NCBI GenBank assembly: GCA_905250125.1
Contig: CAJNOL010000187.1
Coordinates: 702 to 64,701 of the forward strand
Direction: 5' to 3'
DNA length: 64,000 nucleotides
Source: Rotaria sordida
Taxonomy: Eukaryota > Rotifera > Eurotatoria > Philodinida > Philodinidae
The notes beneath the pieces are model-generated. The model was not told the DNA's origin and did not search any database. It saw nothing but the letters and a program-made list of their open reading frames with translations. Position numbers and translations under genes: made by a program. Below are positions 38,601 to 49,670 of the stretch, one piece after another (position 1 is the stretch's first letter; the number at the start of each line of letters is the position of its first letter).

Positions 38601-39382
38601 TTTCCAAGAATAAAATCATCATTCCATAGTGTGACATCGTCATCATCATTATTATTATTTATCTCTTCGTCATCATCATCACGTAAATGCGATGATGATA
38701 AGAGTGAATCAGGTGATGATGAACATATTGAATCTGATTGATCGAACATATCCATATGATCAAATAATATTCTATCATCATCTTCTTGTTCATGTTCATT
38801 TGGATCATCAATATCAGGAATATCTTTAAATAGAAATGACATTGATATTGAATCATGTTGTTGTTGTTCTTCATCAGTAAAATCATTTAAAAATGAATCA
38901 CTATTATCATCATCATTTTCATTATGATTATGACTAAATCTATCAAGTAAATTATTATCATTATTAAGTTTTTTCTTTATTAAAGTAGAATTATGTTGAA
39001 TAGAAATACCATCAAAATCATCTTCATTATCCATATCACTAAAATCTTCAATTGATACTAATGATGGATGTGATGTTGATTGAATATTAGTACTATTTGA
39101 TATATGATTTTCTTTTATAATAGAATCATTATCATTCATTTTTGGTTTTTGTATTGTTTTTATATCAATTGATGATGATATAGAATTGATAAATGCTGCT
39201 CTAGTAAATGGTTCAGAATTAGCAAATAAGAATGAACCAAATATTGGTTGATAAATTTTTTCATTATTAACAATTGTATTGATAGTATCAGACGATGATT
39301 GAATAGTAGTTGATGGATCGATTTCAAAGATAGAAGGTAAATTAGCGTAAAATCTCGTAAGATCTTCGACATCAGACGTCAT
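26651..39382 (-). CDS. Large acidic BCH-domain protein (BNIP2/caytaxin-like)
   Basis: Twelve exons join in frame on the minus strand (4917 nt, 1638 aa): 39382-37904, 37008-35443, 35229-35164, 35096-34229, 34170-33988, 29217-28968, 28918-28787, 28696-28610, 28539-28441, 28312-28299, 27016-26959, 26765-26651. Residues 1 to about 1390 are low-complexity and rich in D, E, S and N, probably disordered. The C-terminal BCH (BNIP2 and Cdc42GAP homology, CRAL-TRIO-like) domain spans about 1425-1575 and shows YRYIMDQLF, VLIYFHGATPKHR, LRKNLRAIYVVHPTRWLRAV and SRPFFSNKFYHKVHYLF, close to BNIP2, caytaxin and PRUNE2. Such domains bind small GTPases, kinesin or lipid. Vertebrate BNIP2 is about 310 aa, so the N-terminal extension is far longer; no DHH domain of PRUNE2 type is seen. 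Exon 28312-28299 is a 14-nt microexon required for frame. Intron 33987-29218 is 4.8 kb and holds two opposite-strand genes. Confidence 0.85.
27120..27940. repeat. Foldback element, family A copy 2, in a BCH-gene intron
   Basis: The ends AAGTTCTCCAACTGAT (27120-27135) and, on the other strand, AAGTTCACTAACTGAT (27940-27925) match the family A end core. Part of the interior (AAGTCGAAATTC-x-AAAATCAGTTT, then CTGTAGTAATAAG) matches the copy at 4006-4437. It lies in the intron between exons 28312-28299 and 27016-26959. A second, tighter palindrome is nested at 27690-27790. Confidence 0.65.
27690..27790. repeat. Tight inverted repeat (hairpin), arms about 35 bp
   Basis: GTTCCTTTGTCGAGATATTG followed by AATTT faces its complement CAATATCTCGACAAAGGAAC, with AAAGAACG / CGTTCTTT at the outer ends. 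The loop is about 35 nt. The arms are almost identical, much closer than those of the surrounding element. Confidence 0.75.
29922..30179 (+). CDS. Small single-pass membrane protein, nested in intron
   Basis: Single-exon frame of 85 aa. A short polar N-terminus rich in N is followed by a transmembrane helix (about residues 20-42, FLGFTPLVIAALLYISLSLC) and a cytosolic tail with R/K and C. A pyrimidine-rich stretch ending in CTTAG lies seven bases before the ATG, so a 5' UTR intron or trans-splice acceptor is likely. It lies within the 4.8-kb intron of the BCH-domain gene on the opposite strand. The membrane segment resembles that of the next gene (G-x-T/S-P-L/I-VI, then R-rich), suggesting tandem duplicates. 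Family not recognised. Confidence 0.55.
   Translation: MNHPIREENNDNNTSLKKTLFLGFTPLVIAALLYISLSLCIQLSRCYSNWRLKQQLTIVRCSEECLIVSNPSIDDINQQATPQVV
30561..31442 (+). CDS. Single-pass membrane protein with long tail, nested in intron
   Basis: Frame of 293 aa from the ATG at 30561; the ATG at 30612 is another possible start. The N-terminus is Cys-rich (NCISNCFLCNIMEQC), followed by one transmembrane helix (about 30-52, FYAVLVGVSPIVICLLFIG), basic residues just inside (RQKVIDRR), and a long polar tail rich in S, T, P and N with a run of asparagines from an AAT microsatellite (31194-31217). The topology and the helix sequence match the smaller neighbour at 29922-30179. Family not recognised. It lies opposite to and inside the BCH-domain gene intron. 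Confidence 0.55.
   Translation: MIVSADNCISNCFLCNIMEQCSRQCIRRTFYAVLVGVSPIVICLLFIGLARLIIYRLEMAYYRRQKVIDRRSSAIPCQSGRLALSYTPVSNAEIQRIIQGDYKSQLPRNQSSSIYSSHSNVRKAPRFIRSILPKRESTLQPSNLLANLIMRRNAGDASPITGILAPIETPLQPTFCIVNEQEKRRPSSIIITEESIETALPPPTTTIAPTNNNNNNNNNHGSFSTTHDLIESEQIPNDQLMITTKTLTTPIVVEELLDFHSVSSIPCALTLLTSIAESDNEKNSEINNNNEEK
31769..31983 (+). repeat. Dispersed 210-nt repeat with tandem hairpins, copy 2
   Basis: Here the first hairpin is perfect: CAGCTCC-TTT-GGAGCTG. It is followed at once by AATGTG-GAACT-CACAT, then the same downstream blocks as copy 1 (TTATTTATTTCTACATTT, AAAACAGAAG, T-run, GCGCTCTAT). The block partly overlaps the left end of the inverted-repeat element below. Confidence 0.5.
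31797..32298. repeat. 502-bp element with 18-bp perfect inverted ends
   Basis: TGTGGAACTCACATATAT (31797-31814) and its exact complement (32281-32298) bound the segment. Inside, near 32100-32220, are degenerate tandem units of the type GTCTGTAATGGAGGGG with a long G-run. No coding content. It may be a MITE, but no target duplication is evident, and the left end coincides with the hairpin of the dispersed repeat. Confidence 0.55.
32299..33392. other. Intron sequence with coding-like fragments
   Basis: Part of the BCH-gene intron. Plus-strand fragments such as 32584-32865 (93 codons open, ending FFVILIILN) and IIDFERLYCSLT near 33001 have coding-like composition, but no family or splice structure is recognisable. 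They may be remnants of a decayed gene. Confidence 0.25.
33393..33953. repeat. Foldback element, about 560 bp
   Basis: The outer arms share GCGAAC/ACGAAC, TCTTCTCG, then ATAATAGCTAGCAAG at 33443-33458 against CTTGCTAGCTATTA at 33887-33901. The inner arms share AGATTTTATTTGATAGAGTAAAT against ATTTACTCTATTAAATAAAATCT, and AATTTACAGAAG against CTTCTGTAAATT. It lies just downstream of exon 34170-33988, inside the 4.8-kb BCH-gene intron. Confidence 0.75.
37009..37903. other. Intron 1 of the BCH-domain gene (from the inner start)
   Basis: An 895-nt intron with an AT microsatellite near 37032-37057. No coding sequence or clear inverted repeat recognised. Confidence 0.4.
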
Positions 39383-40722
39383 ATTGATTAGATGAACATT
39401 TGTTGCGAAAAAGAAAAAAGCGAAGACAATCGACAGTAAGGAAGAGAAGCAAAGAACGAGAAGGAAAAGAATAAAGAATAAGAAGGAAAAAAAAAAAGTT
39501 CTAAAGAATTAACAATAGTCGAAGAGAATCTATCGAAAAAAAAAAAAGATAATGATACGTCTAAAATACGGAAGAAAAAAAGCGCAAGCGAGCAAATAAG
39601 CTAGTAAACTGAAAGAAACAAGAAGGAATAACAACAACAATAAAAAAAATACACTAGTAAAAGCGTCAAAGACACTTTTTTGTTCTTATTCTTTTTTGTT
39701 TGACTGTCTTTTTTTTTTTCGTCACTTATATACACTATTCTATGATGACTCAAATTGTCCTTCGTTTATCGTATTGAGACAGAATTTCTTTTTCTACTAG
39801 TGTCAAAATTAATATATGACACATATATGATCAGAAAGAATGAGATAGAGATAGTTTTGCGTAACAATACTGAAAGATTCTTTTTTTCCTAAAAATACTG
39901 TCAAATACAAGATATGTCAATACACTTGCTGTAGATTAATCTAATCAACTTAAGTAAATGTTGTCCAAAGGACAAATATTGTTTTTTTTTCATCTGAGAC
40001 CGATCAATATACAGATACGATGAAAACAAGTTTATCCTTCAGTATAAATCAGCTACTTATTTATCCTTCATCATGAATGCAAAAGACATTAAGACGTGTA
40101 TTTATATAGAAAAAAAGGATGCTTTGAATTGATTTCAGAGTTTTTTTTTTTTTTGTTAGCTTACTCATCAACACAAATGACAATAACAATTGATTATGAT
40201 TTCACACTATACAGACATTCGACACATATACATTTGTATTGATAGGCATGTGCGCCCTATATAAAACTAATGTCATAGGTGAAGAGAAGGATGCGACATT
40301 GACTAGTGATGGACGAGTGATAATTAAGTTATGTGTAGGAAGTAATTCATTTTTCTTTTTTTTTTCTTTTGTCTATTTCTCTTGCCTTATGTTCTTTTTT
40401 TTTCGACGTGAAAGGTCGCCGACATCGTTATGAAATACGATAGACGATTTTACATCAACGATTTATGAATTTAATTTTGTGTTGTTAACAAATCATTTAA
40501 TTTTCAAGTTACGATTTAAAAGTTTTTGTCTTCATTCATTCAAAATAAGTTTTTTCATATAATAGTTACGATAATAAAACAAAAAAATTAAAAAGAAAAT
40601 GATCTATGATACATTAAAAGCAGCCATTTAAAGAATAATAATTACATGTCATTATCTACAGTTGTTACATATTCTTATATAAAGCAATCATTTGAGCGCA
40701 TCAGCCAGTTAGCAAAACTTAC
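39383..40722. promoter_or_regulatory. Region between the two apparent starts of the BCH-domain gene
   Basis: No splice acceptor is visible just before the ATG at 39382, so transcription probably starts in this region for the long form. The segment upstream of 39382 is purine-rich (AGAAGAAAAGG-type) on the plus strand. No TATA or defined element can be assigned. Confidence 0.3.
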
Positions 40723-41092
40723 GGCACTCATTGATGTTGAACCATCTTGAGTGACATCATTTTTAGTAACATCAACAAAGTCAGTGTCAGATTCTGACGA
40801 AGCAGAAACAGAAGAAGAACTTGATGCGAATGAAGCCCGTTTTGCTGCTAATGTTGTTCTTATTTGTTCAGCAATATTGTTAGATGTACCTTCTAGATAG
40901 AATAGATAAATTTTGATAAATTAAATAAATTAAATTGTATGATATTTTACTTGTAGGAGAAGATTCAGATTGAATTGTTTCTTCATCTGGAGGTGGTAAA
41001 GGGGATGAAGATGATTTCTCTTCATCCTCATTAATACTATTTGAACGACTTGTATTTGGTGTTGGAATATCATCATCTTCATCTCTTTCCAT
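40723..41092 (-). CDS. Alternative 5' coding exons of the BCH-domain gene
   Basis: Exon A (41092-40951) starts at an ATG and encodes MERDEDDDIPTPNTSRS, then a S/E/P-rich stretch. After a 58-nt intron, exon B (40892-40723) encodes NIAEQIRTTLAAKRASF, a serine run and TDFVDVTKNDVTQD, ending in phase 0 at a GTAAGT donor. The joined 104 codons are open throughout. Exon 39382-37904 has no upstream acceptor, so these exons most likely splice over it to one of the later phase-0 exons (37008, 35229 or 35096), giving a shorter isoform from a distal promoter. The acidic composition matches the rest of the BCH protein. It could instead be an independent gene. Confidence 0.5.
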
Positions 41093-42008
41093 TCTTTTGT
41101 TTAAATAAAAGTTTATTTATATTATAAAATAAATCTTAAAATAAACATTTAAAAAAAAAAATCCGTCGTTTGTTAACAATGTTAGTTAGGTGCACACGTC
41201 CTTGGTAAGTTACATCTAAATGTTACTTTTTAGATAAATAGTATTTTATCTTCAATCTTCAAACATCAATTATCAAATAGGGAAGAAAACATGTCTGAAT
41301 ACAAAAACTAATAATAATAATAATAATAATAATATAAATAAAATAATAAATGAAATTTACAAAAAAAAAGTTCATTGAAAAATTCTCATCTCAAATAATT
41401 TATATAGGTCATTAATCTATTTTATCACGAATAACAAATACATAATCCTTTAATAGTATGGAATGATTTGTTCGTAACAAAAAAACAAGGAGAGAGAACT
41501 GATCTTTTACTTACATAATGACAAACATGCGTTCGACTACAAATACATAAAGAAAAAAAATTCTATCTCATCAAGAATGAAAATTGCGTTTCTTTTTTCG
41601 TATACTGAGTAATAAAAAAAAAAGTCGATGTAAGGAATGATGAATAAGTACACAACACAAACATTGGCATACAAAAAAAAAAAATATGTCTTATCATATG
41701 ACATTACGATACGTCGTATTGTTACCGTTAAAAGATAGTAAAACAAAAAAAGAAGAGATGCAAACATGAAAGAAAAAAAAAATTCAACTTTTTTTCTTGC
41801 AGCTAAAGACAGAAGACCTATAATTTTGTACAAGTTAATATGGTAGTTAACAGTGTAAATATTATTCTTTCAAAAAAAAAAAAAAAAAAAGAACAAGAAA
41901 AAAAATTGTTGTTTAAACTAAAATCAACAATCACTTAGAAAATAGTATAAAAGAAGCATTTGACAAGCACTTATATTTTTTTTTAATATTAATACGAAAA
42001 ATTTTCTA
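41093..42008. other. Intergenic, divergent promoter region
   Basis: Separates the minus-strand BCH gene from the plus-strand LRR gene. Includes an AAT microsatellite (about 41310-41334) and A-runs. The frame at 41537-41833 is T-rich and judged to be chance. Confidence 0.35.
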
Positions 42009-42976
42009 ATGCCAACAACACAAAAACGACAACGTAGTATTTCGAAATCGAACATACATGATGGAACAAGTTTGATCAAAAAAGATTTAATAAATCAAAA
42101 TAAAGTTTTTTTTTTTGTTGTTGTTTCTAGGTTCTACAACTGAATCTACTAAACAAATTCGAATTATTAAAACTCAAAGTCGATTACGAATGTTAGTTGA
42201 ACATTTACCAAATGGACGAAAAAGTTTACATTTAAAAGGTAAAAATTTTCATTAAAAACAAAAAATATCAATCAAATATAAATTTCTATCTAGGTATGGA
42301 TACATTAGTAATACCAAGTGAATTATATGAATTAACTGATTTGGATATACTTGATATAACACCTGAATCAAAATCTGGAATGAATTATACATTATCACGT
42401 GTTCCAACTGATTTTCGTTTATTAATTAATCTTAAATGTTTACATTTAGATAATAATAATATTGTTTCATTTCCAAATGAAATTGGTGAATTATATCATT
42501 TAGAAATTTTAACAGCAAGTAATAATCATTTAACAACATTACCTGATCAAATACGTCAATTACAAAATTTACAATCATGTCATTTATCAAATAATAAAAT
42601 TGAAGAAATGCCATTATGTTTATGTTATTTATCAAAATCATTATTATTTCTTGATTTATCATATAATTATTTACGACAATTACCATCAAGTATACATAAT
42701 CTTAAACAATTACGTACATTATTATTACTTGGAAATCATATTAAAATTTTACCAGATGCAATATGTCAATTATTAAAATTAGAAACATTATGGTTAGGTG
42801 ATAATAAATTAAAAGAATTACCAAAAAATTTTTCACAACTTAAACATCTTGATTGGCATTATCATTGTGAATTATCATCAAATTTTGAAGGAAATCCACT
42901 AGAAAATCCACCATTAAATGTTTGTCGAAAAGGTATGGAAGCTATTGAAGAATATTTAAAAAAGACACAAAAATAA
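42009..42976 (+). CDS. Leucine-rich-repeat protein
   Basis: Three exons, 42009-42069, 42131-42238 and 42294-42976, join in frame (852 nt, 283 aa). The body has about six repeats of the form LxxLxxLxLxxNxLxxLPxxI (for example LKCLHLDNNNIVSFPNEIG, LQSCHLSNNKIEEMP, LLFLDLSYNYLRQLPSSI, LETLWLGDNKLKELP), of the class seen in SHOC2- and Ras-suppressor-like scaffold proteins. No signal peptide, kinase or other domain is present, so it is probably a cytosolic protein-interaction module. The C-terminus (NPPLNVCRKGMEAIEEYLKK) has the usual capping look. The exon 1 donor (GTTTGA) is weak but gives the only sensible intron length and frame. Confidence 0.8.
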
Positions 42977-44329
42977 TCTCTTTATATTTATATTTATAAC
43001 AAGCAAAAAAAAAAGGCAAATAAATAACATACTTTTATTTTCTCTTTTCTTTTTCTTCTTTTTTTTGTACAAATTTTTGTTTTATTTACTACACAAAAAT
43101 AATAATATTAACTTTTCAGTTGGAAATATGGATCACTTGAAATAAACAAAGTACTTAAATTTTCTGAAGTTAAATATGACATGAAATCGTTGTTGGTAAT
43201 TTTTTGATAATCGTCCTAATGGTATTAATTTTAATAATTGAAATTTTGAGTCCTATATCGGATAAAATTGGCAATCCTACACTAAGTCTTTTTCTGGACA
43301 GACTAATTTAAACAGCTCTGTATCTAATAACGGATCTGTCATCTGTTTATTAAGCCGATTCAATGAAGTACTCTGATTGGTATTTATAAAAAAACATGAT
43401 TATTGAATATGCTGATATACTTTTGACTATGAAAAAGTCGTTGATATTTATAGACATAATTAGGATAATATAGTTCTTTTCTATTAAATTTATTCGCTCG
43501 ATATTATTACTTCTCATTGTTGTTCAATTTTAATTTTGTTTCTAAACAATTAATCAAAATCATCGATGATAATGAAATCAAAAGAATTTGTATTTGGTAA
43601 AAAAAGAAAAACTTTCTATCATTTACAAAATGAATGGAACAGTGAGTATATTTAACAAAAAATCAAAATGAATGTTTTGATATATATTTTAAGGAGTAAA
43701 TCGAGTATATCAAAGAGTACTTATTTCGAAATGTCCATTGAAATTCTCTTAAATATGCTCGTCTTCTGTTAGCATTTAAAATCTATATTTATATTATACA
43801 ACAAACAATAAACATACATACATCGAAGTTTATATATAAAGTCGATACAGACTGGCAAATAAATTATTGTTAAATATGTATATATTGTAGGCAAGATTAG
43901 AATTCTAATATTGACTAGATACTCATCAATTAGAACTGGAATTTCATTTTTGCTTGGATAGAATTATAATTTCACTAGAGATAAATTCACGCAATAAAGA
44001 AAAACAATTAAAATCTGAATAGAATAACTATTTTCTTCATATTCATCACTATCTTTTCATTCTACTAAACAATTTACAAGACAAAACATTTTAATCTATT
44101 CACCCATATTTACAGAACTACCGCGTTTTGAATGATATTTTGTCGGACCAAAAAAAAATCCCATTTTTTTCTTCGATCGCATATCAACATAGCCCCTATG
44201 GCTACAGTTTTCTCTCTCAGGTTATTTTATTCGACTCTGCTTTTAGTAAAGGACGTCATTATATGAATCGTAATCTTATCTGATCAAAATTAGAATTCCA
44301 ATTTTACCTACTACATATATATATATATG
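42977..44329. other. Intergenic, no gene seen
   Basis: AT-rich. A short coding-like piece near 43571-43655 (EFVFGKKRKTFYHLQNEWN) is isolated and not supported as a gene. Confidence 0.35.
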
Positions 44330-45119
44330 TACGGTCTTAGACAAAAGTAGCTGCTCCTCCCTCATGAAGTGCTATTATTCTTTAAGATACTGAGCTGATT
44401 TTTTGGATGCGTGAACGTAACAATAAATTTCAATTGCATGCATTACTCCGCCCGCCATAGGTTCACATATATTAAAGTTATGATTCATACATCTTCTTTT
44501 CCTTATGAAAAACATATTCAGTGGAAATATGTGCTCAAAAAGTTTTCATTTACCATTTTGCTATTCCACAAGTTACTACTGTTGTTTCTAACGCTAGAGG
44601 CAGTCTCATATGTTCTTGACACATAGTCAAGTTTCTTAATAATTAACACGCTGTGAGATAGTGAACCTAGATCTTAATGCTAACTCAACTTCATTCCGTT
44701 CTGGGACTGTAAAACTTTCAGAGCAGTCTCATCGAAACTTTCTACTAAAATTTTTAAATGAATTTATCAAAGTCATCGTGGAAAAGATCCATATTATTCA
44801 CAATCAGCATTCATTTCTCAATAGACCTTCTTCATAAGAAGACAATATCTCAGTTATTTTAAAATGTTTTCTAATGAAATTTGGCTTTCGAATGAAGAGT
44901 TAGACGAAAAAACTTGCGGCAACACGATTGAGCTAAGGTGATTATAGAGAAAAGAAGATATATGAATCATAACCCCCCAGTACATATTAACTGATAGAAG
45001 GCGAGTTAGTGCTTGTGATCAGGATTTATTGTTGCATGCATGCACCCAAAATATTAGTTCAATATTATAAAGAATAGTAGCACTTCATAGGGAGGGAGCT
45101 ACTTTTGTTAAAGACTGTA
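44330..45119. mobile_element. Tc1/mariner-like non-autonomous element, 790 bp
   Basis: The inverted ends are TACGGTCTTAGACAAAAGTA on the left and TACAGTCTTTAACAAAAGTA read from the right. The arms continue for about 100 bp (GCTCCCTCC-type, ATGAAGTGCTA-x-TATTCTTTA, TTTTGG-x-TGC). Both ends start with TA, the expected target duplication. The end sequence is typical of Tc1/mariner elements. No transposase remains. Confidence 0.75.
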
Positions 45120-45291
45120 TATGAGATAAACTTTTGTTTATCACTAATTTTATTTATTGAACATTTATCATACAAAAAAAATCTGAAGATTTAAGAAAAA
45201 ACAAAATTTATCAAACTAACAATCAAACTCGACATAAAAACAAAGTTCATTCTTTTTAATTTTGTTTGTGTTCTTTAATTTCTAATATTAA

Positions 45292-46704
45292 TTATTTAGT
45301 AGCAAGAACAGTAAATAGAGATCGTATTTGATTAATATGTAATTCTGTTAAAAATATTGTTAATAATAAAGTACACCAATATATCGTACTAGTTTTTTGT
45401 ATAAATTCCTAAGAGAAAAAAAAACAAAACAAAAAAATTCATAAAATTTATAAGTGTTAGGTAATAAACATACCCAAGTTCGATCAATAAAAATTGCAAA
45501 TGAAAGATAATCTTGAATACTAAGTGCACATAAATATCTCCATAAATAAAATATCAATATAGTTAATGGTGAATGTAAAATACTTAATTGTAAAGACTAA
45601 AGTAAAAAACAAAAAACTATTTTATTAAATAAATTTAAAAGAAAAAAACGATTAATTCAAACTTTTTGTTGTGATAAATCTACTTGTGAATCAAGTAAAT
45701 CTTCATAAGCATGTACATTTCTATTCCAAAATATAGCAGATAATGAATAACGTAATGAAAATAATACTAATGTTATAAATATAGTTTGTTTTGTTTCAAA
45801 TAAATTAGAACTCATATTAGTTGTTTTTGATGATGAATGAATATGAGAATATGTTTGAGCCTCAATATCATCATCATCAATATTCAATATAATTAAATCA
45901 GTTTCATTATTTCCTTCATTACTTACTGATGAATTTGAATATTTATTTGAATGTGTTCTTATGGATAATTTTGTATGAAATGATCGTTGTTTAAAAAAAT
46001 AAAGTAAACAACCAATAATTAGACATATACCTCCTATTATATCACTAATTGCATCAACATAATAACCAAAATTTCCATAATATGATTTAAAACGTTTATC
46101 ATTTGTATGTGCACGATAAATAACACCATCAAAACAATCAAGAAATGTACGAAATTGAAATATAATAACACCTATTTGACGTCGAAATAATGATTCATTT
46201 GAAATAAATTTTATTGATATTAATGATAAAAAACAATGAAAATATGATATTACATTTGCTGATATAAATGGAAAATAATATGTAAAATATAATTTAGTTT
46301 CTAGACTTTCAGCTAATGGTGAACGAACATAATGAATCTAGAAGATAAAGAAATCCAAAAAAAAAAACAAAAAGTTAAAATTTATTATTTTTAATTGAAA
46401 TATTTACAATTGGTTCAATCATAATTTTTTTTATGGATAATAAATCAAATATATCTATTGTATGAATTATTTTTTGATTTAATATTGTATCTGATAAATT
46501 AAAATCTAATAATTTTCTTGAACGTATTTTAAAATAAAGTATTATATCCATTATTAGTAAATATATTATAAATAATAGAAATAATGTATAACTTGGATAA
46601 GATATAAGACGATGAAATGCACGAACACAAAAATGTCCATGTTGATAAACAGGTCGTGCTGGACCTATACCATTATTTAATTTACGTACATCAACAACCA
46701 TCAT
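45292..46704 (-). CDS. Ceramide phosphoethanolamine synthase-like CDP-alcohol phosphotransferase
   Basis: Four exons, 46704-46408, 46337-45663, 45596-45474 and 45408-45292, join in frame (1212 nt, 403 aa). Several hydrophobic segments indicate a multi-pass membrane enzyme. The CDP-alcohol phosphotransferase signature is at 166-198: D166-CF-DG(169-170)-VI-YR174, then G190-YYV-D194-AIS-D198. The usual AR is YR, and the spacing from R to G is longer than in the classical motif, which I associate with the invertebrate ceramide phosphoethanolamine synthase branch. That enzyme transfers phosphoethanolamine from CDP-ethanolamine to ceramide in the Golgi. The alternative is another divergent member of the superfamily. 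A hydrophilic loop (about 235-290, rich in S/N/D) precedes the last helices. Confidence 0.72.
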
Positions 46705-47916
46705 TTATAATTTATATTGAAAACTAATCATTATTCTATTTCTTTAATATTATATTAATAATAACACTAGAATATATTAATAATATCAATTTTTCTATTC
46801 AAGTAAGAAAAGTCGTATGAGAGAATAGAATGATTTCGACATCAGGCCATGATCAGCTGCTCTTATTATAGTGATAAGCACTTCTATATGACTTTGTTGT
46901 TCTTTTCTTCTTTTTGAGTCACAAAATATGTGTAAGTATGGAGAAGAAAAAGATTAAGAAAAGGGCAAAGAAAGAACGAGAGAAATTATCGTACAACTTA
47001 GTTGAACAATATATAAACGTGCATAGATATCGGATAATTCTCGATAATGTCTTTTATCTTCATATATTATATTTCTGATCATGTTATTTAACATAGTTAA
47101 GTTACTAAATTTTTTCTTCTTGTTTTTAAAATAATATAGAATCGAAAGTTTCCTTGTCATTAAATTTCATATGAAATTAGATAGTTTAGACAACAACAAC
47201 AAAAAAAAAAAAAAGAAAACAGCTATTTTTTTTCTACTCTACTCATTGATAAACAAACTATTTATTAACGTGCATACATCCACACGTCTGTTAAGAAAAA
47301 GATTGATAAGTAAGTAACCATCAACAGTCCATCATATTTATTGTTATGAGAAAACGTACATTGACATGTGTACTATTAGACAAGAGCTCAATAAAATATA
47401 CATTAAACTTACATTATTCAAGTATTGTTATCAATATTTAGAAAATGGCATGATAATCGAGCTATCAATTAATATTAAAACAGAAAAAATCAAAATAGTT
47501 TACCTAGTACAAAAAAAAATATATATATATACAATAGATGTATACAACTTTCGTATCTTTCTGTTTGTTTTTTTTATCTGATCTTGTCTCATTATTGTGA
47601 TAAGAAGAAAAAGATAGATCATTCGATGATTGACATTTTATACAACGAGTAAGTTTTAGAATGGCAGTCTTTCTTTTGTTATTTTCTTTTTTTTTTCTTT
47701 AAGAGAATAAATGTGTCCGATAAGAAGAAAAATTTAGAAGTATAATCGTCAATATTATTATCTTCGCTATTGTGAAATAATAAAGAAAAAAAAAATCATT
47801 GCATACAAATGAGGAGCATATGTTAGTTGTTTTTTCTCTTGTTTTTAAATATAAATGAAAAAAAAGAAGCAAACAAGAAAGAAAAAAACTGATAAAATAG
47901 TTGTTGTATTTATTGA
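46705..47916. other. Intergenic, no gene seen
   Basis: AT-rich. Frames at 46954-47160 and 47366-47581 have no recognisable features. Confidence 0.35.
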
Positions 47917-49670
47917 TCAACTTGTATCCATTGTATTATCCGAAGATTTTTTTTCATCACTTTCTTCATTTGTTTTTTTATAATGTTTTTCCATTGCTTG
48001 AGCAAATGCTTGTATATCACCTTGATTTGCAGCTGTTATTGCTTCTTCTGGTAAACCAAATTGTGCTAAAACTGGACCTAATTGTCCTGTTTGTAAAGCA
48101 ACACTAAATAACAGAAACATTCAAATTCTAATAGAGATAAACATCAAAAAAAAAAAAAAGAAAAGATTATCAAACAAACCTAAATGCACTAACAGCTTGT
48201 CGAAATTGTGGTGATTGAATTGATTCTCTTAATTCATTTTCTGAACCTGAGATTGTACTACCTTCTGGTAAATGAGTTCGTAATGTTTCTTGAATATCTT
48301 TATTACTTAATATTGGAATTAAATTCTAAAATGAAAAGAAACAATGAATATTAAAATATTTCTTCTTTTCAAAAATAATTAAATTTACCTCAGCAGTCAT
48401 TATATCATAAAGATCAATAGTTGGTTTAGCAGCAGTTGCATTACCAGTTTCTTGAGTTGTATTTTTATCACTTAAATTAGACAAAATATCTGCCAATGCA
48501 CTCATTTTTATAGGACCACCTTTTGGTCCACCAGTAGTTGTTTCTAAACTAGTTCCACTTTTTGGAGGAGCTGTTGATGGTGATGAACTTGTTCCAGCAT
48601 TACGTGGTTTTGATGATGATGAACCACTAGGACGACTACTACTCGATGCTGATGTTGTTCCTCCAGTAGCTGTTGCTGTTGCTGTTCCTGTACTACGTGT
48701 TGCAGCTGGTGCTGTATTTGGACGAGAATCTGGTGTTTGTTGACCAAATGCATCTAGAAGAGATGTTGCCTGTTGAGTTGATGTACCAGGTAATACTCTA
48801 CCACGATGACTACCTTGCATTAAACCAGGAGCACCACTACCACTTCCAACTGAAGATAATAATGATGCTAAATCATTCGGATTCATTCCTATATGTAAAC
48901 AGAAATTGTTTTTTTTCTTTGTTTTCATAACAAAAAAAAAAAAAAAAAAAAACTTTCTTTTTTTTACCACGTAAAACATTTGATAAATCATTCGGATCAA
49001 TACCACCAGCTCCACTACTACCTGCCATACGATCCATTAATGATTGTAATGGATGAGCACCACTACCTAATCCACCAGTTCCACTACTATCATCACCAAA
49101 ACCTGGTGTTGGTGGATGATTAAGCTACAAAAAAAACAAAACAAAAAAAATTTTTTTTTTATAATTAATTTGAAAAATTTTATTTTACAAGATCATTAAT
49201 TTTTTTACACCATTCTTCATCTTTATCATCTTTTGGTTCTTGCATCCAAAAGAATAATTTACGAGCATTACTTCTCCATTTAAGAATATAAACACGTCCT
49301 GGCAAAACAAAAAATTTCAATTCGTTCGTTTCATTTATTGTTTTTACCTGTTGTATTTTGTGTAACCTTTTTAAATTCAATTTCATCTGGAAATATAACA
49401 AGATCATCTTCGGGTGTACTACTTGATCGTTCTTTCCAACAGAAATGCATTAACATATCATTGCCTTGATATAAATAAACAAGACCTTTGCGTTTATCTG
49501 GATGAACCTAAAATATAACAAATAAAAAATCAATTAATGACAAAAAAAAAGATTGAATACAAGATTTTATTATAACAGACCATTGTTCCACGTAAAAGCA
49601 TTTTTCCTGCTTTAAATTCAACTAAATTTCGACTACGCGCTTGTGATGTAACTCCACCGAATAGTGACAT
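47917..49670 (-). CDS. ADRM1: Proteasomal ubiquitin receptor Rpn13 (ADRM1)
   Basis: Seven exons, 49670-49581, 49507-49348, 49298-49189, 49124-48968, 48888-48389, 48325-48180 and 48103-47917, join in frame (1350 nt, 449 aa; human 407). The N-terminal Pru domain (about 10-125) shows [56 protein letters not shown] and [16 protein letters not shown], which bind ubiquitin and the proteasome subunit Rpn2. A long G/S/T-rich linker follows, then a C-terminal DEUBAD-type domain (about 325-430; [51 protein letters not shown]) that recruits and activates the deubiquitinase UCH37. The exon 1 donor (GTCTGT) is atypical. A TTTTCAG acceptor-like site about 35 nt before the ATG suggests a spliced or trans-spliced leader. 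Confidence 0.95.

Noticed and set aside
43571..43660. Short coding-like stretch after the LRR gene
   Set aside because: Too short, no splice partners, no recognisable family.
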